DNA of 64,000 nt from CAG-791 sp963593905. Lineage in GTDB: Bacteria; Bacillota; Clostridia; Lachnospirales; Lachnospiraceae. Of the stretch, positions 17,595 through 26,331 are shown piece by piece (positions within the stretch are counted from its first letter, which is position 1; every line of letters starts with the position of its first letter). Location: assembly GCA_963593905.1 (NCBI GenBank), contig CAVBBL010000004.1, positions 71,509 through 135,508 of the forward strand. The letters run 5' to 3'. The notes beneath the pieces are model-generated. The model saw only the letters and a list, made by a program, of their open reading frames with translations. It was not told the origin of the DNA and searched no databases. The translations under genes and the position numbers were made by a program.

Positions 17595-19004
17595 ATGATC
17601 AAGGATAACCAAGTATATTTTAACAGGCTGCACGTAGTCTTAGACGGCGCTGTCGTCATCATCAGCTACCTGCTGTCCTGGTATATCAAGTTCATGACCC
17701 CTATGGCCAGCACCACGCCCGGTATTACAGCTTATTCTGCCCGGACGTATTTCAGCATGCTTTATTTTATCGTGCCGTTGTATCTGGTGCTCTATTCCAT
17801 GGACAATCTGTACAATCCCAAGCGGGCCACCCGCATCCGCAATGAGCTTACGGAGATTGTCAGGGCCAATACTATCGGTATAGTGCTGCTTATGGTGGTA
17901 TTCTTCATGATGGGACTGGGAGACTTTTCCAGAGCCTTCATTGGTATTTTCTATGTGATGAATATCATTCTCACCTCGCTGTACCGCTACTGGATCAGGA
18001 AGGTTCTCTATCACTTCAGACGAAAGGGCAATAATTTAAAGCATGTGCTGCTGATCGGGTATTCCCGGGCGGCAGAGGCCTATATAGATCGAATTCTTGC
18101 TAATGGTCAATGGGGCTATGTGATCCACGGCATTCTGGACGATCACATTCCCAGAGGAACCACCTACCGGGGCATCAAGGTACTGGGCATGATTGACAAT
18201 CTTACCTATATCCTTCCGGAAAATAAGCTGGATGAGATCGCCATCACACTGGCCCTCAATGACTACGACGATCTGGAAAAAATCGTGGGAATGTGTGAAA
18301 AATCCGGTGTGCATACCAAATTTATACCGGATTACAGTTCGCTTTTTCCCAGTAACCCCTACACAGAGGATGTGCTGGGACTGCCGGTGATCAATATTCG
18401 CTACGTCCCCCTGACCAATACACTGAATGCCCTGTGCAAGCGGCTGATGGATATTGTGGGAGCATTGGTGGCCATTGTGCTTTTCTCGCCGCTCATGATC
18501 TTTGCTGCAATCGGTACCAAGTGTTCCAGCAAAGGACCATTGATCTATAAACAGACCCGAATCGGTCTGCACAGTAAGCCCTTTACCATGTATAAATTCC
18601 GCACCATGAGAGTGCAGACGGATGCAGAGGAAAAGAAGGGGTGGACCACGAAGGGAGATGCCAGAGTGACGAAATTCGGCAGCCTCCTGCGTCGGACCAG
18701 TATCGATGAGATGCCCCAGTTCTTTAATGTGCTCATGGGTCAGATGAGTTTGGTGGGACCGAGGCCGGAACGTCCGCAGTTTGTGGAGAAATTTAAGGAA
18801 GAGATTCCTCGTTATATGGTAAAACACCAGGTACGTCCCGGTATCACAGGATGGGCACAGATCAACGGCTATCGGGGAGATACCTCCATTCGCAAGCGCA
18901 TCGAATATGATCTTTACTATATAGAAAACTGGAGTCTTGGCTTTGATATCAAGATTCTGTTCCTGACCATATTCAAGGGATTTATCAATAAAAATGCATA
19001 CTAG
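17595..19004 (+). CDS. Polyprenyl-phosphate sugar-1-phosphate transferase (WbaP/CpsE type)
   Basis: The 469-residue membrane enzyme starts glycan synthesis by moving a sugar 1-phosphate from a nucleotide sugar onto undecaprenyl phosphate. It has four or five N-terminal helices (residues about 10-135), a Rossmann-like middle domain starting VLLIGYSRAAEAYI, and a C-terminal bacterial sugar transferase domain. That domain includes KGPLIYKQTRIG, YKFRTM, GPRPERPQF and RPGITGWAQING. This full-length layout (about 465 residues) is standard for the family. The sugar may be glucose, galactose or another hexose; it cannot be predicted. It is the likely first step for the chain built by the neighbouring glycosyltransferases. 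Confidence 0.93.
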   Translation: MIKDNQVYFNRLHVVLDGAVVIISYLLSWYIKFMTPMASTTPGITAYSARTYFSMLYFIVPLYLVLYSMDNLYNPKRATRIRNELTEIVRANTIGIVLLMVVFFMMGLGDFSRAFIGIFYVMNIILTSLYRYWIRKVLYHFRRKGNNLKHVLLIGYSRAAEAYIDRILANGQWGYVIHGILDDHIPRGTTYRGIKVLGMIDNLTYILPENKLDEIAITLALNDYDDLEKIVGMCEKSGVHTKFIPDYSSLFPSNPYTEDVLGLPVINIRYVPLTNTLNALCKRLMDIVGALVAIVLFSPLMIFAAIGTKCSSKGPLIYKQTRIGLHSKPFTMYKFRTMRVQTDAEEKKGWTTKGDARVTKFGSLLRRTSIDEMPQFFNVLMGQMSLVGPRPERPQFVEKFKEEIPRYMVKHQVRPGITGWAQINGYRGDTSIRKRIEYDLYYIENWSLGFDIKILFLTIFKGFINKNAY

Positions 19005-19124
19005 GCTTGTTTTCGCAGGCTGTTTGTGAGATAATGATTTTTGTTGCTATCGCGTAAAACAAAGAAGAATGACGGAAAAAGCCGCCGATGACGGTCGGCG
19101 TTTTCACGCGGAGGATATAGAAAA

Positions 19125-20588
19125 ATGCCCAGAGATCGCCGATACGATGATCGATATGATGATTACGATACACGCAGCCGCGGCAGAGGCGCATCCTATG
19201 ATGATTATTATGAGGATGACGGCTATAATGATGTCTATGATGACGGCTATGATGATGGCTATGAGCAGGATGTTTATGAGGATGACTACTATGAACAGCC
19301 TCGCAGCAGGAAGCAGAGTGCAGGAAGCGGACGCCGGAGCCGCAGGGATTCCTATGAGGCGGACGACTTCTATGAGTATGGCGAGTACGAAGAGGATTAT
19401 GCCGATGCAAGACGCAGCAGAAACAGCAGCCGCGGGAGCCGGAGCAAGGCCGGGGCGGGCAGCAGAAATGCTGCACATAGCAGCAGCCGCAGCGCACACG
19501 GCGGTGGCGGCGGCCGGGGTCCCCGTCAGCAAAAGAAGAGTATTGTGCCCGTGATCATAACCATCGTCCTGGTTGTAGTGGTATTGATTGGTTTGGCAGC
19601 ACTGTTTGGTACTTCCATTCTTACGAAGGTGGGCGGCAGCGACGGCGGCCGTATGGATATTCCGGAGGAAAAGATTCAGGAGACGATCAGCGATCAGGTA
19701 GCAGAGGAAACCGAGACCGGTACCATGAAGGGCTACAGAAACATTGCCCTTTTCGGCGTGGATTCCACAGAGGGTGACTTAAAGAAGAATACCCGTTCCG
19801 ATACCATTATGATCGCATCCATCAATGAGGATACGGGTGATATCAAGCTGATTTCCGTATACCGTGACACTTACCTGAATCTGGGCAATGATTCCTACAA
19901 TAAGTGCAACGCAGCCTATGCAAAGGGCGGACCGGAGCAGGCTATCAGTATGCTGAATCAGAACCTGGATATGAATATCACCGATTTCGTCACCATCGGT
20001 TTCGGCGGTCTGACAGATGTGATCAATGATTTGGGCGGTGTAGAGATTGACGTAGATGATGCAGAGCTACAGCACATCAACAACTACCAGATTTCCATGT
20101 ATGAGCAGCTGGGAATGAGCAGCTACAATGCAGTGACTACCACCGGTCTGCAGCATCTGGATGGTCTGCAGGCGACGGCTTACTGCCGTATCCGTTATAC
20201 CTCCGGCGATGACTTTAAGCGTGCAGAGCGTCAAAGAGAGGTATTGCAGGCAGTTATGGACAAGGCCAAGCAGGCCAGTGTCAGCACTCTGATACAGATT
20301 GCCAATGACACAGCCAGCGAGGTTTATACTTCCCTGACACTGGAAGAAATCACCGGTATGTTAAGTGATATCAGCAAATATCAGATCGCCGGTGAGGATG
20401 GTTTCCCCCAGGCAGATTTGCGTGCTACCGGTACATTGGGAGCCACCGGCAGCATCGTTGCACCCAAGGATCTTGCATCCAACGTAGTGTGGCTGCATAA
20501 GTTCCTCTTTGATGATGAGAATTATCAGGTGTCCTCAGAAGTGCAAAGCTACAGCAATCGCATTGCAAGTGATACGGCAGGACTGTAG
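19125..20588 (+). CDS. LytR-CpsA-Psr (LCP) family glycopolymer-peptidoglycan ligase
   Basis: LCP proteins attach undecaprenyl-linked glycopolymers to peptidoglycan outside the cell. This one has 487 residues. An unusual cytoplasmic tail (about 1-143) is first rich in Asp and Tyr, with repeats such as YDDYY and DGYDDGY, and then in Ser, Arg and Gly. A membrane helix follows near 147-167. The catalytic domain has FGVDSTEGD, NTRSDTIMIASI, SVYRDTYL, the lipid-binding YNKCNAAYAKGG and YCRIRYTSGDDF with the conserved Arg residues. A GGAGG lies upstream of the ATG. Placement at the end of the glycan locus fits attachment of that polymer to the wall. The tail could be a target for phosphorylation or complex formation; this is speculation. 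Confidence 0.92.
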   Translation: MPRDRRYDDRYDDYDTRSRGRGASYDDYYEDDGYNDVYDDGYDDGYEQDVYEDDYYEQPRSRKQSAGSGRRSRRDSYEADDFYEYGEYEEDYADARRSRNSSRGSRSKAGAGSRNAAHSSSRSAHGGGGGRGPRQQKKSIVPVIITIVLVVVVLIGLAALFGTSILTKVGGSDGGRMDIPEEKIQETISDQVAEETETGTMKGYRNIALFGVDSTEGDLKKNTRSDTIMIASINEDTGDIKLISVYRDTYLNLGNDSYNKCNAAYAKGGPEQAISMLNQNLDMNITDFVTIGFGGLTDVINDLGGVEIDVDDAELQHINNYQISMYEQLGMSSYNAVTTTGLQHLDGLQATAYCRIRYTSGDDFKRAERQREVLQAVMDKAKQASVSTLIQIANDTASEVYTSLTLEEITGMLSDISKYQIAGEDGFPQADLRATGTLGATGSIVAPKDLASNVVWLHKFLFDDENYQVSSEVQSYSNRIASDTAGL

Positions 20589-20686
20589 GGAAGCAGACGC
20601 GGAGCGCTGCGGCACAAATAGAAGCCCAGCGACGGGATCTGGTACCGACAGGATGTGCGTGGTGTGATTATAGCGAGATAAATACG

Positions 20687-20715
20687 AGAGCCAGGCTGTA
20701 AAAGCCTGGCTCTTT
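20687..20715 (+). terminator. Rho-independent terminator after the LCP gene
   Basis: AGAGCCAGGCT and its perfect inverse flank a short GTAAA loop and are followed by TTTG. The stem is 11 bases. Confidence 0.8.
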
Positions 20716-20734
20716 GTGCGATAATAGAATGATG

Positions 20735-20782
20735 GTGAAAGGTTTGAAAGGTTTGAAAGGTTTGAAAGAAATGCCTGACAGC
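20735..20782 (+). repeat. Short 9-bp tandem repeat with a leftover A-module arm
   Basis: The nonamer GTTTGAAAG occurs three times in succession after a partial GTGAAAG, and the last copy continues as AAATGCCTGACAG. This reproduces the left arm and loop of the A hairpin at 14572 (GTTTGAAAGAAATGC), but the right arm is absent. It looks like a slipped remnant of a hairpin repeat in front of the glycosyltransferase gene at 20810. Confidence 0.6.
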
Positions 20783-20809
20783 CGATAACAGGATTAAAGG
20801 ATTTTGACT

Positions 20810-21763
20810 ATGGACAAATACACGATTGACGCCATTATTCCTACCTACTACCCCACTGACAGATTATTTGCTCTTCTGTCCATGCTGCAGGAGCAGACAG
20901 TGCCGCTTCGGCGCATTTATCTGATCAATACCGAGGAGGCAGGATTTCTGAAGGCACTGGTGAAGCAGGGACTGAATCTGCAAGAGTTTGAAGCGAAATA
21001 CCCCAAGGTGCTGGTACGGCATATTTCAAAAAAAGAATTTGACCATGGCTTTGCCAGAAACCTGGGAGTACAGCAGGCACAGGGCGCAGACTTTACCTTG
21101 TTGATGACGCAGGATGCGCTGCCCTATGACAGGCGGCTGCTCGAGGAACTGCTTTCCCCCTTTGCAGAGGATGCGCAGATGGCTGTGACCTATGCCAGAC
21201 AGCTGCCGGAGGAAAATGCAGGGGTGACGGAGCGGCTCACCAGATCCTTTAATTATCCGGAACATTCCAGAACAAAGAGTCAGAAGGATTTTAAGGCCTT
21301 GGGGATCAAGACCTATTTCTGTTCCAACGTATGTGCACTGTACAAGAAGGAGATTTTTGATAAGCTGGGTGGATTTGTAGAACCGACGATCTTTAATGAG
21401 GACATGATCTATGCCGGAACTGCATTGCAGGCAGGATATCACAGCGGCTACCGGGCAGAGGCCAAGGTGATTCACTCTCATAATTATACGCCCATGCAGC
21501 AGTTCCACAGAAATTTCGACCTGGGCGTATCCCAGGCACAGCACCCGGAGATCTTTAAGGCGGCTTCCTCGGAGGGAGAAGGCGTGCAATATGTAAAGAC
21601 AGTGATCAGAATGCTGCAAAAGGAGCATGCTTCTGGAGAAATTCCGGGCTTTGTGGCAGGCTGCGGTGCCAGGCTGATAGGATACAAGCTGGGAAAAAAT
21701 TACCGGAAACTCCCCAGACGGTGGATATTGCGCTTTACCATGAGCCCGAATTATTGGAAATAA
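20810..21763 (+). CDS. Family 2 glycosyltransferase (rhamnosyltransferase-like)
   Basis: The 317-residue protein begins with DAIIPTYYPTDRL, a GT-A nucleotide-binding start. KEFDHGFARNLG and LLMTQDALPYD follow, where the usual DXD is TQDA, as in RfbF/RgpB-like rhamnosyltransferases. NEDMIYAGTALQAGY is the acceptor-side motif. The ATG at 20810 has AAAGG nine bases upstream; a TTG six bases earlier is less likely. A strong terminator separates it from the LCP gene, so it has its own promoter or is read through. It closes the glycan locus. Confidence 0.87.
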   Translation: MDKYTIDAIIPTYYPTDRLFALLSMLQEQTVPLRRIYLINTEEAGFLKALVKQGLNLQEFEAKYPKVLVRHISKKEFDHGFARNLGVQQAQGADFTLLMTQDALPYDRRLLEELLSPFAEDAQMAVTYARQLPEENAGVTERLTRSFNYPEHSRTKSQKDFKALGIKTYFCSNVCALYKKEIFDKLGGFVEPTIFNEDMIYAGTALQAGYHSGYRAEAKVIHSHNYTPMQQFHRNFDLGVSQAQHPEIFKAASSEGEGVQYVKTVIRMLQKEHASGEIPGFVAGCGARLIGYKLGKNYRKLPRRWILRFTMSPNYWK

Positions 21764-21770
21764 AATAGTT

Positions 21771-21835
21771 ATCACATCGGAGAATTCGCCTGCGCGAAAT
21801 TCTCCTCGTACAGCCGCAGACAAGCAGAGGTGAAT
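21771..21835 (+). repeat. Modular hairpin leader repeat (C and shortened D)
   Basis: ATCACATCGGAGAATTCGCC with inverse GCGAAATTCTCC forms module C. D has lost its right arm, leaving GCCGCAGACAAGC directly joined to AGAGG. The AGAGG (21826-21830) sits five bases before the ATG at 21836. Confidence 0.82.
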
Positions 21836-22471
21836 ATGGAATTACAGGTTACAGATGAGGGAATAGATACTTATGAGGAAGTGATGCTGGTATATGGTTC
21901 TGCCTTAAAGCAGATCTCTACCAAGCTGGAGATCCTCAATGATGAGTTTCAGCATGTGCATAATTACAACCCCATTGAGCATATCAAATCCAGGCTCAAG
22001 ACTTCGGAGAGTATCGTTGCCAAGCTGAAAAGGCAAGGATATGAGTCTACCATCAGCAATATGGTGAAGTATGTAAATGATATAGCGGGAATAAGGGTGA
22101 TTTGCTCCTTTAAGTCGGACATCTATCGCATCGCCGATATGATTCAGAATCAGAGCGATATCACGATCGTGTCCATCAAGGATTATATTGCAGAGCCTAA
22201 GAAAAGCGGCTATGAGAGCTACCATATGCTGGTGCTGATTCCGGTATATCTCTCCGACCGGATCGTGGACGCCAGAGTAGAGATTCAGATCCGCACCATA
22301 GCTATGGACTTCTGGGCCAGCTTAGAGCACAAGATTCAGTATAAGTTTCCGGGACAGATTCCGGAGCATATCAATGCAGAGCTGCAGGAATGTGCCAGAA
22401 TGGTGTCCACATTGGATACGAAAATGCTGACTCTGAATAATGAGATCAGGGAAATCATAGGGGAAAAATAA
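21836..22471 (+). CDS. Small alarmone synthetase, GTP pyrophosphokinase (RelQ/YjbM type)
   Basis: The 211-residue protein is a single RelA/SpoT synthetase domain without the hydrolase, TGS or ACT parts. This is the layout of small alarmone synthetases, which make (p)ppGpp from ATP and GTP or GDP. Landmarks are IAGIRVICSF, KPKKSGYES-like EPKKSGYESYH, VEIQIRTIAMDFWASLEHKIQYK and an amphipathic C-terminal helix. RelQ enzymes act as tetramers. The start at 21836 uses the AGAGG of the hairpin repeat; a GTG six bases upstream overlaps that site. A strong terminator directly follows, so it is probably the last gene of its transcript. Its location beside wall genes recalls cell-wall-stress control of YjbM/YwaC in Bacillus. 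Confidence 0.92.
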   Translation: MELQVTDEGIDTYEEVMLVYGSALKQISTKLEILNDEFQHVHNYNPIEHIKSRLKTSESIVAKLKRQGYESTISNMVKYVNDIAGIRVICSFKSDIYRIADMIQNQSDITIVSIKDYIAEPKKSGYESYHMLVLIPVYLSDRIVDARVEIQIRTIAMDFWASLEHKIQYKFPGQIPEHINAELQECARMVSTLDTKMLTLNNEIREIIGEK

Positions 22472-22473
22472 AA

Positions 22474-22507
22474 AAAGACGCCGGACAGAACAGTGTCCGG
22501 CGTCTTT
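22474..22507 (+). terminator. Rho-independent terminator after the alarmone synthetase
   Basis: AAAGACGCCGGACA and its exact inverse form a 14-base stem around GAACAG, with T residues at the end. The A-rich left side would also allow action in the other direction for the GH31 gene, although that stop lies 360 bases away. Confidence 0.88.
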
Positions 22508-22867
22508 GCAGTTTTTGCAGTAATCGAATGACATAAAATAAAATATCCCCATAAATGAGGAGTGCCCAGGCACCTCTCGGCGCCCGGGCGTATTATGAAA
22601 AAATTATCTGTGCATCTGCATCTGATGTATTTAATATAACGGATAAATATGAACAAAATATGAACATGATGTGAAACTAAAGTTAATTGTTACAAAAGGC
22701 GGCGCAAATGAAATAATAATCTATACAAATCTTACAAACGATTTCTCGGCACTGCCAACAGTGTATTGTGCGAATTTTATAGTGGCAGCATACGACATGC
22801 ATCCTATAGGCATCCTATATGCAGCCTGTATGTAGGATGCATGTAACATAACAGTCTGCAAGTGATT
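22508..22867. other. Non-coding gap between alarmone synthetase and GH31 genes
   Basis: No gene is visible in these 360 bases. There is a GC-rich imperfect inverted repeat near 22562-22590 (GCCCAGGC to GCGCCCGGGC), which may be a terminator facing the GH31 gene. Copies of CATCCTATA and related GTAGGATGCA occur around 22798-22850. The stretch near 22610-22745 is AT-rich. Confidence 0.5.
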
Positions 22868-24826
22868 CTACAGCGGAGAAATACCATCATCATCGTATCG
22901 TTCATAGGATGCACCCTCATACCCCAACATGACGATGCTCTCTTCCCGGATCTCGGGGACGCATTCGGCAGGATCGGCCAAAGGGATGCAGCAATCACTG
23001 CGTATAAAGAGTGGCACCTCGTTCAGGGCCACCTGTACATAGTGGACGCCCTGCGGCAGGATTTCCCGGTGTGTGATGAGGGATCCGGATAGCTTTACAA
23101 AGAGCATTTCTTCCGGCAGATACACTGTGCGGCCGATGGCATTCTGGGTATATACCGGAGCAATCATGATCTCATTTCCGAGGATCAGCTGATCCTCTGT
23201 ATTTCGGGCAATGGGATCCTTGGGATATACAAAGGCCAGGGGCTTAAACATCATATCATTTCCCAGTGCTGCTTTCATGTACTCGCTGTACAGATAGGGA
23301 ATCAGCCGATAGCGGACTTCGATTACAGAGCGGAAATCCTGTATATCCTCGAATTGGTAGACTTCCTGTTCTCTGGTATTGGAGGCAGTGTGGTTGCGCA
23401 TTAAAGGAGTGAATACCCCCAGTGCCAGCCAACGCAGCAGCAGATCCCGGCTGGTGTTGCCGGCGAAACCGCCCAGATCGGCGCCGGCATAGAGAAAGCC
23501 GCACATATTCAGGGAAGGCATCATTTTCAGATTCAGTAGTATGTGGGACCACCAGGTGGAATTATCCCCGGTCCAGGTACCGCCGTAGCGATGCATGCCG
23601 ATATAGGAGGAGCGGGAAAAGAGCAGGATTCTCTTACGGGGGGACAGACGCTCGAAGGCCTCTCCGGCGGCTCTGGTCATATTATAGCCGTAGAGATTAT
23701 GTACCTGTTCATGGCAGACAGATCTGCCGTCTGCATTGTGATAAAAACGCTGGTAATCCTCATGACTGTTGGCCAGGGAAAAAAGCTCCTTCATCAGCTG
23801 GAAATGTCGTATTCCCGGATTGTCCTCCTCCATATAGGTGTGCAGATAGTCCTTGAATTTGGCAATACTTTCCCTGGAAAAGAAAATAGAGGGCTCATTC
23901 ATGTCATTCCAGAAGGCATCGATACCCTTGGAAATCAGAAAATCATATTGATCCCCGAACCATTTTCTGGCATCCTTATTCAGCACATCGGGAAAGTGTG
24001 ACCAGCCGGGCCAGACTGTGGCTTCGAAATAGGAGCCATCCTTTCGACGGCAGAAATATCCCTTTTCGCAGCCCTCTTCGTATACCTTATATCCTTTTTC
24101 AATCTTTACTCCGGCGTCAATAATAGGGGCAAGGTGAATGTGGTCCTTTTGCATTTCCCGGACAAAACCGTTAAAAGCAGGAAAGGCTTCCTCATTGACC
24201 GTAAAATCCTTGTAGGTATCCATATAATCGATATCCATGTAGAGAAGGTCTATGGGAATATGATTTTCTCTGTGCTTTCTGACTACTGTCCGGAAATCCT
24301 CCGGGGTCTTATATCCGAAGCGGCTCTGCCCGTAGCCAAAGGCGAACTTCGGAGGCAGATAGCTGCGTCCTATGCTCTGACGGAACTGGCGGACCACATC
24401 CAGATCCGACGTGCCGGTGATCACATACAGATAGAGATCCGCCTGTTCACAGGTCACTGTCATGGTATCTGTGCGTGTAAAACCGATATCAAAGCGTACC
24501 GTGCCGGGGTAGTCAAAAAAAAGACCGGTATGGGTATCGTCGTCAGAAACCAGAATAAAATTGTGGGCGGCGTAGGAAGAATTGCGGTTTTCGGACATGT
24601 TCTGATCATCCGCACAGTCGCTGATATAGAGAAAGCCCCGCTTATTGATGCCGCGGTTGGACTCTCCCAGACCAAAAACCATGGCCTGCGGCGAAAGTTT
24701 CAGAGAAAAACAAAAGCCGTCCTGCAAAGAAATGCTGCCAAAAGCAGGCTGTTGCGTGGAAAGAGAAATAGAGGCGGTGACAGCCTCTGTTTCAAAGGGA
24801 GTTCCGTAACAATATTTGCGGATCAT
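22868..24826 (-). CDS. Glycoside hydrolase family 31 alpha-glucosidase
   Basis: The 652-residue enzyme hydrolyses alpha-glucosides or alpha-xylosides. Family landmarks are YGQSRFGYKTPEDF, LLYMDIDYMD, AFWNDMNEPS with the nucleophile Asp near 306, GTWTGDNSTWW with the acid/base Asp near 420, and GADLGGFAGN. No signal peptide is seen, so it acts in the cytoplasm on imported sugars. AAGGAGG lies five bases before the ATG. It stands alone on the reverse strand with no sugar transporter beside it. A promoter with a LacI-type operator in the spacer lies upstream (24865-24893), which implies induction by a sugar. The exact substrate cannot be told. Confidence 0.93.
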   Translation of the reverse strand: MIRKYCYGTPFETEAVTASISLSTQQPAFGSISLQDGFCFSLKLSPQAMVFGLGESNRGINKRGFLYISDCADDQNMSENRNSSYAAHNFILVSDDDTHTGLFFDYPGTVRFDIGFTRTDTMTVTCEQADLYLYVITGTSDLDVVRQFRQSIGRSYLPPKFAFGYGQSRFGYKTPEDFRTVVRKHRENHIPIDLLYMDIDYMDTYKDFTVNEEAFPAFNGFVREMQKDHIHLAPIIDAGVKIEKGYKVYEEGCEKGYFCRRKDGSYFEATVWPGWSHFPDVLNKDARKWFGDQYDFLISKGIDAFWNDMNEPSIFFSRESIAKFKDYLHTYMEEDNPGIRHFQLMKELFSLANSHEDYQRFYHNADGRSVCHEQVHNLYGYNMTRAAGEAFERLSPRKRILLFSRSSYIGMHRYGGTWTGDNSTWWSHILLNLKMMPSLNMCGFLYAGADLGGFAGNTSRDLLLRWLALGVFTPLMRNHTASNTREQEVYQFEDIQDFRSVIEVRYRLIPYLYSEYMKAALGNDMMFKPLAFVYPKDPIARNTEDQLILGNEIMIAPVYTQNAIGRTVYLPEEMLFVKLSGSLITHREILPQGVHYVQVALNEVPLFIRSDCCIPLADPAECVPEIREESIVMLGYEGASYERYDDDGISPL

Positions 24827-24864
24827 GATTGCCTCCTTAAGAACATGGGATATATGCTGTCATG

Positions 24865-24893
24865 ATTATAACGGAAAACGATTTCCAAAGCAA
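24865..24893 (-). promoter_or_regulatory. Sigma-A promoter of the GH31 gene with LacI-type operator in its spacer
   Basis: On the reverse strand TTGCTT (24888-24893) and TATAAT (24865-24870) are separated by exactly 17 bases. The spacer holds GGAAATCGTTTTCC, a nearly perfect palindrome centred on CG, the form bound by LacI/GalR-family repressors and CcpA-like proteins. A repressor here would block RNA polymerase directly. Confidence 0.75.
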
Positions 24894-25061
24894 TACAAAC
24901 ACATTTCGTGCAATTTTTCCGCAGAACATACCGAAACGGCGCAACTTGTGTTATGATGATGAAAATAAGTTTGGAAAAACGCTGATGAAAGTGTTTTTCT
25001 CGTCGGATTTGCACTGCGAAGCAGCAAATTAAAAGATAAAATAAGCAGGAGAGTAACGCAG

Positions 25062-25748
25062 ATGACAGGAAATGCAGATGAGATGATCCGTGCCAATGGC
25101 GCAGCGGAGGCAGCGCAGACAGAGCGCTTAAAGAATGAGATCGATGAGTACAGCCAGCAGTTGGAGGAACTCACAGCACTGTATCAGAAGAATAATGTGT
25201 TGGTGGATCGTCTGCAGAAGATGAATCTGACCGCAGCAGACAGCATGCGCACCATGCTCCAGGAGAATGCGGAGCGCAGAGAGGAAAAGAGTGAGGCAGA
25301 TCCGGCAGCAACGGCCAGAGAGCAGGAGGCATTCAGACAGGCACTGTCTGCTTCCATCGATGATTCCCAGAAGAAGATCGAGGAGCTGCTGCAGCAGTCC
25401 GACCAGCTGGCGCACAGAGAGAATGTACGGGTATACAGAAATGTGCAGGCATCCATGATTGCAGAGCTGGAGAAGCAGACGCAGCAGCTGCACGATGCCC
25501 AGGATGAGCAGACTCAGATTCTGCAGTCTTTGCAGGATGAGCAGCTGCAGAATGTGCAGACCATTATGACATCCGTCAATACCATGCAGACTCGTCTCGA
25601 ACAGGTGGCAGCGGACGTGGAAGATATAGAAGAGCCCTCCGGTACAGGTCTGCAGGTGGTGACCCTTGTATTCGCGATTCTGTCTGCAGCGCTGGGAGTG
25701 CTTTCTTTCCTTGGTATTAACTTAAACTGGATTCTGGGACTTTTTTGA
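25062..25748 (+). CDS. Coiled-coil protein with C-terminal membrane helix, function unknown
   Basis: I do not recognise this 228-residue protein. Almost all of it is predicted to be alpha-helical coiled coil rich in Glu, Gln and Ala (residues about 15-190), with no Cys or enzyme motif. It ends in a linker EEPSGTG and a single membrane helix (about 204-226, VVTLVFAILSAALGVLSF). It would be tail-anchored with the coil in the cytoplasm. AGGAGAG lies upstream of the ATG. A flavin reductase-like gene follows within 20 bases and is probably co-transcribed. The layout recalls membrane-tethered structural or chemoreceptor-like signalling proteins, but no family call is justified. Confidence 0.7.
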   Translation: MTGNADEMIRANGAAEAAQTERLKNEIDEYSQQLEELTALYQKNNVLVDRLQKMNLTAADSMRTMLQENAERREEKSEADPAATAREQEAFRQALSASIDDSQKKIEELLQQSDQLAHRENVRVYRNVQASMIAELEKQTQQLHDAQDEQTQILQSLQDEQLQNVQTIMTSVNTMQTRLEQVAADVEDIEEPSGTGLQVVTLVFAILSAALGVLSFLGINLNWILGLF

Positions 25749-25763
25749 TCAAAGGAGATAGTG

Positions 25764-26324
25764 ATGGCCAGAGTATTTTGGAAACCCGGCAACATGCTTT
25801 ATCCTGCACCGGCTGTCATGGTCAGCTGTGCAGATGAAAACGGCAATGCCAACATCATGACAGCGGCATGGACAGGCAATGTGAGCAGTGACCCTGTGAC
25901 AGTTTCGGTGTCCATCAGACCGCAGCGTTATTCTTATGATATCATTGACAGGACCGGCGAGTTCGTGATCAATCTGACGACCAGAGCCCTGGCCTATGCT
26001 ACAGATTACTGCGGCGTACGATCCGGCCGTGATGAGGATAAATTTGAGGTGCTGCACCTGACAAAGGCACCTTCCGTTAAGGTAAAGGCACCCGGTATAG
26101 CAGAGAGCCCGGTGAGCCTGGAGTGTAAGGTAGTGGATCGTAAAAAAATCGGTGTCCATGAGATGTTCATCGGTGAGGTCGTAGGGGTAGATATCGACGA
26201 TCAATATCTGGATGAGAAGGGACGCTTTGATCTGGAAAAGGCAGATCTGCTTGCGTACTCCCATGGTGAGTATTTCACTCTGGGAGAGAAGCTGGGCAAG
26301 TTTGGATTTTCCGTCAAGAAATGA
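25764..26324 (+). CDS. Flavin reductase-like FMN-binding protein (flavoredoxin type)
   Basis: The 186-residue protein belongs to the flavin reductase/FMN-binding split-barrel family. PAPAVMVSCADENGNANIMTAAW and VSVSIRPQRYSYDII are the typical N-terminal FMN-binding strands, and FVINLTTRALA follows. Its likely role is binding FMN and passing electrons from NAD(P)H or another carrier; the real partner is unknown. The ATG at 25764 has AGGAG six bases upstream; a GTG three bases earlier sits too close to that site. It follows the coiled-coil membrane protein closely. Confidence 0.88.
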   Translation: MARVFWKPGNMLYPAPAVMVSCADENGNANIMTAAWTGNVSSDPVTVSVSIRPQRYSYDIIDRTGEFVINLTTRALAYATDYCGVRSGRDEDKFEVLHLTKAPSVKVKAPGIAESPVSLECKVVDRKKIGVHEMFIGEVVGVDIDDQYLDEKGRFDLEKADLLAYSHGEYFTLGEKLGKFGFSVKK

Positions 26325-26331
26325 TTAAGCA

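Noticed and set aside
19069..19554. Met-, Ala- and Arg-rich frame overlapping the LCP tail
   Set aside because: It is an out-of-frame reading of the GAT/TAT repeats in the LCP gene, whose own frame continues into the catalytic domain.
22508..22867. Possible second riboswitch before the GH31 region
   Set aside because: No conserved aptamer core could be matched; only short inverted repeats are seen.
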